Below, piece after piece: positions 1-64,000 of a stretch of 64,000 nt of DNA. Position numbers and translations under genes: made by a program. A model generated the notes under the pieces. It ran no database searches, had not been told where the DNA came from, and saw nothing but the letters and a program-made list of their open reading frames with translations. Source of the DNA: Hetaerina americana (Eukaryota; Arthropoda; Insecta; Odonata; Calopterygidae); assembly GCA_022747635.1 (NCBI GenBank), contig JAKTNV010000060.1, forward strand, positions 1,368,372-1,432,371, read 5' to 3'. Numbering within the stretch: position 1 is the stretch's first letter; each line of letters starts with the position of its first letter.

Positions 1-773
1 CTAAGTCAGTACAAGTAAGAGAGATGAAAATATTTTTTGGAAATGAATACCTGTACATTTTCAAGTGTCATTTCATCATAGCTTTCTTTTTTTTGCGTCT
101 CTTATGCCTGTATCTAGGCAATGACTGACTTGCTAAAGGCAGTTGTGCACATCCTGTCACAAGACATCCTCAGTTGAGAACTTTTACCAAGTTGACTGAA
201 AGCCATACCTTTAAATGAAGGCAAAATGTGTAAAGATAATATAAAGACCATTAGTGTATAGATTATTTTTAATTTGCTTGCTTTGGAAGGAAGTATGTTG
301 AGTTGAAAGGGGCTTATTGCAGTGTTGGATGTCAGATTATGTTTTTTTAAGAGAGACAAGGGAATTATTGCTGTGCCGTTTGGCAGCATGTGTCCAATCA
401 AAATGTACCTCAACTGGTAAATTACCAATAATAATTTAGGAATATCTGGTAAGCCAGGGTTTTTCATTGTACTTTGGATTAAATGAAAATATTATCTCCC
501 ATTGAGTCAAACATGGCAGGTGTTCCCATTACTTGTAAATGAAATGAAGAAGAAAAGTTCTCCATTAAATTTGGCTGAAGGAGACATCTATTGTTTGGGG
601 ATAAAACATGTTAAGAGTGCATTTACTTAGCTGCAGAGCCCTCCCTCCTTCCCTTAGCCTTTCTCTCACCTTTCTCTATCTAATAATGTCCACCTTTTTG
701 AACAGAATCGCAATATTGTATAGTTTTATTTGAAATTGAGTCTAGTGTTTACAATTCAAATTATCTTTTGATA
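1..773. other. aPKC upstream intron, no recognised feature
   Basis: AT-rich intronic sequence before the first inverted-repeat element. No exon, RNA gene or named repeat was recognised. Confidence 0.6.
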
Positions 774-1060
774 ACCACATTTCCTGGCCCCTAAGACCCA
801 CATTTTTTACTAAAAATGTGCCTTAAAATCAGCCTGCATCTCATGGGAAGGGTGTATATGGGTATAACCTCAATCCCATAGTCACAAGTCTATTCGCCAG
901 AAAAATACTTACTGTTAAGTATTTTTTCCTGCATCATGCGTAGAAAATGGGTGCCGTGATTACAAATTTCAATAATATCACAGTTTTAAGTCGGTACTAC
1001 GCAATAGAGGTTTAATATTTCATTGAAAGTACATCCTCTAAATATTCCCAAATTATGCAT

Positions 1061-1175
<115 letters not shown>

Positions 1176-1441
1176 TATAATATAAATATAAATATTCCCA
1201 TTTATGTACCATTTAGTTTCATCTAAAGTGAGGTGCAGAGTCTACATGCATTCAACCTTGAGTAGTATTAGAGTGTCGTAAAGACATAGAAAATGGTTGC
1301 CCTTAATACAAATTTCAATAATATCAAAATAATAACAGAAACTAAGCATCACATAAAAAGTTAAAATAATAACCTCTCATGGGATCTTTAAAGAAAAGAT
1401 TGTCTTACAATATTGCATATAAACTTAACTTTGTGACTTGC

Positions 1442-1945
1442 AATGCAACAATTTCAGAGTGTAAAAATCATTCGCCTTGACTGGGATTCGAACCCTGATC
1501 CCTCAATATCCGGTCGAGTGCTTTAGCCACTTAAGCTACCGAGGCGTCCTCTTAAACTCTGAAATTTTGGGGCTTTTAAAGGAACTAGATGAGAGTTTCT
1601 TTGGAATTTGTCAAGGTATAAACACCATAAGTGTTTAAAAGTTGGCTTTAACCTCGTGGACAGTGGTGCGTCGCGCAAGAATATGAATGCCTTTGACATT
1701 GTATGTACGGCATTTCGTCACAACATCTAGTTCCTTTAAAAGCCCCAAAATTTCAGAGTTTAAGAGGACGCCTTGGTAGCTTTAGTAGCTAAAGCACTCG
1801 ACCGGATATTGAGGGATCTGGGTTCGAATCCCAGTCAAGGCGAATGATTTTTACACTCTGAAATTGTTGCATTGAAATACACATTAGCGGATGACTCCGT
1901 TAAAAGTTACTGTTGCGGCATCTCCCACAGTTTCTTTGGAATTTG
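1442..1945. mobile_element. Foldback element with inverted tRNA-like arms and 12-bp target duplication
   Basis: It is flanked by the direct repeat TTTGTGACTTGC at 1,430-1,441 and 1,946-1,957. Arms of roughly 150 bp at about 1,442-1,595 and 1,729-1,872 are near-complementary, around a spacer of about 130 bp. Each arm carries a tRNA-derived head with A- and B-box-like sequence (GGGTTCGAATCCC) followed by AATGATTTTTACACTCTGAA. A non-inverted tail (1,873-1,945) ends TTTCTTTGGAATTTG. It interrupts inverted-repeat copy 1. A tRNA-derived SINE that formed an inverted composite is the simplest origin. The target duplication shows it inserted as a unit. Confidence 0.7.
1770..1842 (+). tRNA. tRNA-like cloverleaf within the foldback element (probably not a working tRNA gene)
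   Basis: All four arms pair: acceptor GCCTTGG with TCAAGGC, D stem GCTT/AAGC, anticodon stem CTCGA/TTGAG and T stem CTGGG/CCCAG around TTCGAAT. The anticodon loop is CCGGATA, so the base at position 33 is C rather than the near-universal U. The nominal anticodon GGA (Ser) does not fit the short variable loop. It is repeated inverted at about 1,470-1,545. I read it as the tRNA-derived head of a SINE. Confidence 0.45.
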
Positions 1946-2196
1946 TTTGTGACTTGCGCTTGAAAACATGGAAACAAGGCAACTGAGAGGCGTCTTGGGC
2001 CAGTGATGATGAATTTCTGGGATTCTACAATGAATAAACGTTGATATACTCATGGATGCTAATTTTTTAATGTAATAATTCAATTTTCTTCATTTTAAGT
2101 GTTAACGTCATAGTACTTTGATATTTTATGTCTTATTTATAATTCATAAATTTTAAATGAAAAAAATTACAGTGCATCTGATGAGCTGGGAAACAG

Positions 2197-5100
2197 TACT
2201 ATTTTTTATTTAAGTTGCATCCTAACAGGTTAGGCATTTGGGCATGCATGGTTTTAGGTGGGTGCCTAAATGTAAGTATGGCACCTAATGAAAAGGCAGC
2301 TTAAGTTTGGACACCCTTCACAGTAATACTGCCATCTATGTAGCCAAGAATACAGAATTTACTGTTTATGTTCCAATGTAAATATTTTGACTATCGAGAT
2401 AGCTTGTGCAAGCATTGTGTGTAGTTGCTAAAATCACGTTATGGTTTTTGTGTGCTGCTGAGTTCACTTTATAATTCATTCTATAGTTTTTTATTAAAAT
2501 TTTCTGTTTCTTTCTTTTAATTTAGTAGCTTGGGCAATTTTTGGGACTAGTTTCGTGTTTTTCTTTTCTCTTATTGGACTATATTTACTCGATAGGTTTT
2601 CCGGCTTTGTTAGAGTTGGCTCTAATTTATTAGGTCATTGAGTATTTCATATAAATAATTTTAGGCTTCATACTGTATTATTAGTATTTTAATCCAGGAT
2701 AGTTATCTGGTCATTAATCCTTGTCGGTAATTGTTTTAAGGTATGCTTTTTGTTGGAAGTATTTCATTTATATTTAGGCATATTTTTATAGTTAAAGGTT
2801 TCATATTTTTAAATTTAGCTTAGTATCAATTGACTTTTAATCATACAATTAGTTTTTGTCGGCACCTTTTTAATTTTTGTTGGTTGTATTACTTTTCAGG
2901 CTTTTTCTAAGTGGTGAAATGGTGACTCCCTTTGAAAGCCCAGTTGCATGAATGTAGACAACTCAGTTTTAATTAAGGGCATTTTTACGCTCTTCAAAAC
3001 ACAACATTTAGCTTGTAGGTTATTTTCTGCAATGTGTATATACTAAAATAATATTTTTTAAATGAGGATATTTGAAAAAAACACAAACTAGGCATGATAC
3101 AATCACTGTGGTATCCTGGGAAAACAGATGGTACGGGCAAATAAGAGTAAACAGAACAACTTAGAAACACAATGTTCTTAGTCATGACATGGAGCACCAA
3201 ACAAGAAAAATGTTCTCACCTCGACATTTCAAATATTTGTATTCTATAACCAGATAAAATAAAGTTATTACTGGAATTAAACTACATTCATTCAGAATAT
3301 GTCAAATTTCTCTTGCCTTGGATAAGCTTTCCCTTTTCCCACATGACGTTAATAAAGCCCTTCGTTTTTTCAGCGCTTCCTGAGTCATGATAAGTGTACT
3401 CTCTCAAAGAAAAAACCAGTGTTATTGTGACCTACATGTATAATACAATCCCACCATGGTGATTATTCTTCTGCTGGTTGCCATGCTTCTAGCCATTGTA
3501 ATTATGGGGTCGCAAGATGGTGTATTTAGAATACACTTCTTGTATCCTAAATCTGGGGCCAAGATAGGTGCCCTCTTGCTGCCTAACAAGTTGGAACACC
3601 TTTCAAGATGACGTCATCTCTAAATTTAAGCAGATTAGGTACCTAACTGATAAGTTTTGATGGAGCTTTACTACTTTTATTTGTCTACCAGGCATGAAAT
3701 TGACATTATTCTCTTAGCTCTATAGCTCCACTCAGATCTTCTAAGTCCATTTCTTCTGCATGTGATAATTAATATTTCTGAAAATGGGTTGTGTGTACAT
3801 ATTTTTTGATATTCATGGCCATTTAAGACTCAAAAATATTAAAGAAGTGGGCACCAATGATTCGCCTTTTTGGTGAATCAATATTGAAGTTAAAAATGGA
3901 CCAGAGCACACATTTGTTGTGGGTGGAGGTGGCAATATCATGTGGCCTCTTTGTGCACTCGGTCCATTCTAGTGCTCCAATCTCTCTCTCTCTTTTATTT
4001 GTTTGCATTCCTCCATCAATACTGTTCCCAGATACAAGTGTCTTTGGTTTTGCTCCAGCTGCTCTTCTTCCACATTGATATTCAACTGCTTTTCCTTTCC
4101 AATCTTTACTAATTTTCACTTCTGCTTGTTTATTTTGTGTCCTTATTCCTGTTCTGTTTTCCTCAGGTGCTCTAATATCACATTTGGGTCCTCTTCACCC
4201 TGATCTCACTTAAAAAATCATGTTGTCTTCAAATCATTAATTAGTTTTGTTTTTCTTCCCCCTATGCTCACTCTGGGCATATTCACCTGTATGACAAATT
4301 ACACTCTTCATATTCCATTAACTTTTATCACCATTACACAAATATTATTTTGCTTGTAAAAGTCTTTCCTCATCATATTTGCAATGAGCTTAATTTTTCT
4401 TCTACTTCTTAAGCTATCAGTGAAATAAAATGTATTTTCCTTGAGTATATCTTCAACACGCCTTTCTCATAGCACTTCACCTTTCATTCCAATTTAGTCC
4501 TCTTGTTTTCGTTCATTCCTCCTCTGTTCCTTCCAACTTTTCCTTCCAAATGCTCCTTACATTCCTTGTCCTTGTTGTAAGTGCTCTATTGTCCCTTTTC
4601 CTTCCTCCTCCTCACACTTCTTACCTGAGTGCATTTTTTTCTCTCCCGCAGATAAACCTTGTTTCGGGTGCCATTTTAATAGCCTTGGTGGAAAAATGAT
4701 CAGAAAAACCCCTTGTTCAGATTCTCAATTGTATTCAATTGAGTTGTTGTCCACATCAAAGGAGCATTATATTGGAGTAGCAGAATGTGTTGCTTAAAGT
4801 AAATTGTTCTTTCGATGCAAATAATAATGAGAAAGAATGCTTCCATAACAAGAAACATAAGTGTTTACTCTAAAGTGAATTTAAAAAGGTCATTCTCCTC
4901 ATGAGCTTATGGCAGCCATGTTGATGTCTGGTTGGTAATTCTGTGAGTTGGATCTCCTATTCACATCCCCTTATGATTAGCCGCAAACCCGCATGCTCTT
5001 ACAAGAAAATACCTTGCAATATCATCATACCATGGTCATAGGGTCTTAATTTAAGCTAGAGAATAACTAGTTAAGTAGTTTAAGCACCCAAACTTATTCT

Positions 5101-5902
5101 CTTCTGCTAAGTGATTTGCTCATGAGTGTCTTTAGTTTTTGTTGTTTAAGGAACCTCGGGCAATCTTTTGCATCAGTTATGGTGAAGGGTGTTTTAAAAG
5201 AAAGATTCGTGTGATGAAAGTACCGAAACCATCTTCAAGCTGAAATTTATGTCTTTGTGTGCTCTGTACTGTATTTAATGTAAAACAGACATGGACTGTA
5301 TATTTGAGTGAACTGCAAATCTTTTTCACCATCACATGAGATGGTGTCTGCATTTGAATAAAATGAGATGACAGCCTAACAGACCCATGTGTGGTGAAGA
5401 AAGATTGGCAGATCTACACTTAGAGCCAAAAGTTAACCTTTGGGCTTGCTGGTGTACTTTATCAGCCATATTGTCTGCTTCAAAATTTGATAACCTATGG
5501 GATAGGAATTCTGTGGCTGATAATTGTTAATTCATAGATAATAAGTTTAATCGTACATCAATTGTCACCTAAGTGAAATTTTTTATTATTAACTTCTACC
5601 CTTGTGCCTAGAATGGGATCAGGTTGTAAAAATCATTAGCTAGGTTGAGAGAATTAATGTAATACTAATTCTTGTCTAGGAAAACAAAAATAACTAAGTA
5701 AATAATTATGGTGAGCACAGGGGTGAATTGGGCAGGTTTTCACAGTTAAGGTCAATACAAAAGGTAAGTGGCCTCAAATGCCTTCCTGCTAGGGACACAG
5801 GTATATTTTCGCAAAGCCCTTTTGGGAGGAGTGACCACCACTGCGCAAGTTCATGGCAACATATACGTTTATGATGATAATCGCTTCAGATGTTTATTCT
5901 GT
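2197..5902. other. Intron, no recognised feature
   Basis: AT-rich intron. A pyrimidine-rich stretch around 3,940-4,650 may be an old reverse-oriented LINE remnant, but no diagnostic motif is readable. The short open frames here match nothing I know. Confidence 0.5.
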
Positions 5903-6000
5903 CTCTGTGAAAGAGCGATGTAAATTGTGATTTTATCTGTGAAAGAGCGATGTAAATTGTGATTTTTATCTGTGAAAGAGTGATGTAAATTGTGATTTTA
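5903..6000. repeat. Short tandem repeat, three units of about 32-33 bp
   Basis: Three consecutive copies starting TCTGTGAAAGAGYGATGTAA. The units differ by one base substitution and one T-run length change, which suggests recent duplication. Confidence 0.9.
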
Positions 6001-6821
6001 TTTACTTAGGGTTACAATGGAGACAAAAGTAGAACTTAAACTTTAGAGTAGACGAGTAGGAATAAAGGGAAAAATGGAACAAGCACATGTGTTGCATTTA
6101 AAATTAGAGGTCTTACACAAATAGTGTTAGGCAGTGCATTCATAATCTTTCATTTATGCATAGCTTGGGTGCATTTAGCCAGAGTTAGGATATCCAATGA
6201 GGTCACCACCAGCTCATGCCGTGCTTCCATTCCATTGGAGGGCATGCTATTATTTCACATGAATGCCACCTGTAAATGCCCGTTAATGTCTTCTTCCCTG
6301 TACAAATTGAGAAAAGGATTTTTATTTTCTTGTTCTTTGAATGGGGGTCATGGTAATCGAGAGTTGGTAAAGGGCTCCAGTTAGGTTCTGGGTGATGCAT
6401 CTGCTCCCCCCTCCCAAGCTTCAGCCAGGTTGTGTGGTTATTTAGGTAAGAGATCATCCTGAGCAACCACCTCTGGTGAGGAAGGAACTGTCCCCACTAA
6501 TTACCCTGCTAATGTGTGAATTTCAGATGCCTTACGGGGGCTTATCATTGTGAGGTGAGTCCTATTCTCACCAATGAAACAAACCTTTAGGTTGATTACT
6601 ATAGGAGTGTTTTTGTTTCTTCTTATGTTAATGAGGAAGATAATTAAAAATACTATTGACCATTATGTACAAAATGCAGTAGAATCTTTGAGGTTTTTCA
6701 ATGTCACGTTATTTAAGCCTAATATAGGTAGTATCGGGGTTTTTTAAATAGATTTTAGGTTACCTATATGTTTTATAGTCATTGGTGATTGTATTTGTCA
6801 CAATTTCATTGTTTATTACAG

Positions 6822-63785
<56,964 letters not shown>

Positions 63786-64000
63786 GTAAGTGAGCATGAC
63801 TAAATTGTTGTAGTTAATTAACATAAGTTATCCAGATAGCAATAAAAGTAGCTAAGATCCACCCACTTAGACTCAGCTTCTCATTTATTTAAATGGTTTA
63901 GATTTTATACTTTTATTATCATTTAAAATATTAGTGATTCTTTGATTAGTTCAGTGCCAATTAATGAGTACAGAAAATAAGTTCTGCTATTGTCAATTTT

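Noticed and set aside
1770..1842. Functional tRNA-Ser gene
   Set aside because: The base at position 33 is C, the variable loop is too short for serine tRNA, and the unit is repeated inside a mobile element.
3823..4203. Minus- and plus-strand frames of 66-98 codons
   Set aside because: No motif, no splice context and no match to a known family. The pyrimidine-rich setting suggests decayed repeat.

Overview
This is an arthropod, most likely insect, nuclear genomic window. It is AT-rich, intron-rich and full of transposable elements. One host gene is recognisable: the plus-strand gene for atypical protein kinase C (aPKC), the kinase of the Par polarity complex. Eleven coding exons between 6,822 and 63,785 encode about 499 residues in order: the end of the PB1 domain, the pseudosubstrate region, the C1 zinc finger, a hinge, the kinase domain and the start of the C-terminal tail. 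The first exon(s), with the start of PB1, lie to the left of the window. The last exon, with the rest of the tail, lies to the right. All splice sites are GT-AG except one clear GC-AG donor at 49,705.

The 18-kb intron between the PB1 exon and the pseudosubstrate exon holds a CpG-rich island (about 20,230-20,900). It contains an open frame ending at a strong splice donor at 20,670, in the phase needed to join the 25,077 exon. The best reading is an internal promoter for an aPKC form lacking PB1. Repeats in the 15-21 kb stretch keep their CpGs, whereas relatives elsewhere in the window have TG/CA in their place. This suggests germline DNA methylation with a locally protected domain.

The rest is intron built from nested mobile elements. 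They include five mariner/Tc1-type loci (8.2, 16-17.7, 27.2, 31.4 and 43.4 kb), a family of TA-flanked inverted-repeat elements (0.8-2.2, 25.7-29.0 and 39.9-41.4 kb) that host other insertions, decayed LINE fragments (9.4, 12.8-14.7, 33.6-38.6, 39.0-41.8 and 46.7 kb), at least two tRNA-derived SINE families, and a foldback element with tRNA-like arms and a 12-bp target duplication at 1.44 kb.

The most striking element is a young Penelope-like retroelement at 49,908-57,015. It has 1.7-kb inverted arms, a GIY-YIG endonuclease, a hammerhead-like motif in each arm and a 14-bp target duplication. A 2.8-kb CR1/L2-like LINE with an intact reading frame sits inside it; removing that LINE restores the Penelope reading frame. 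The whole composite lies in the GC-AG intron of aPKC.
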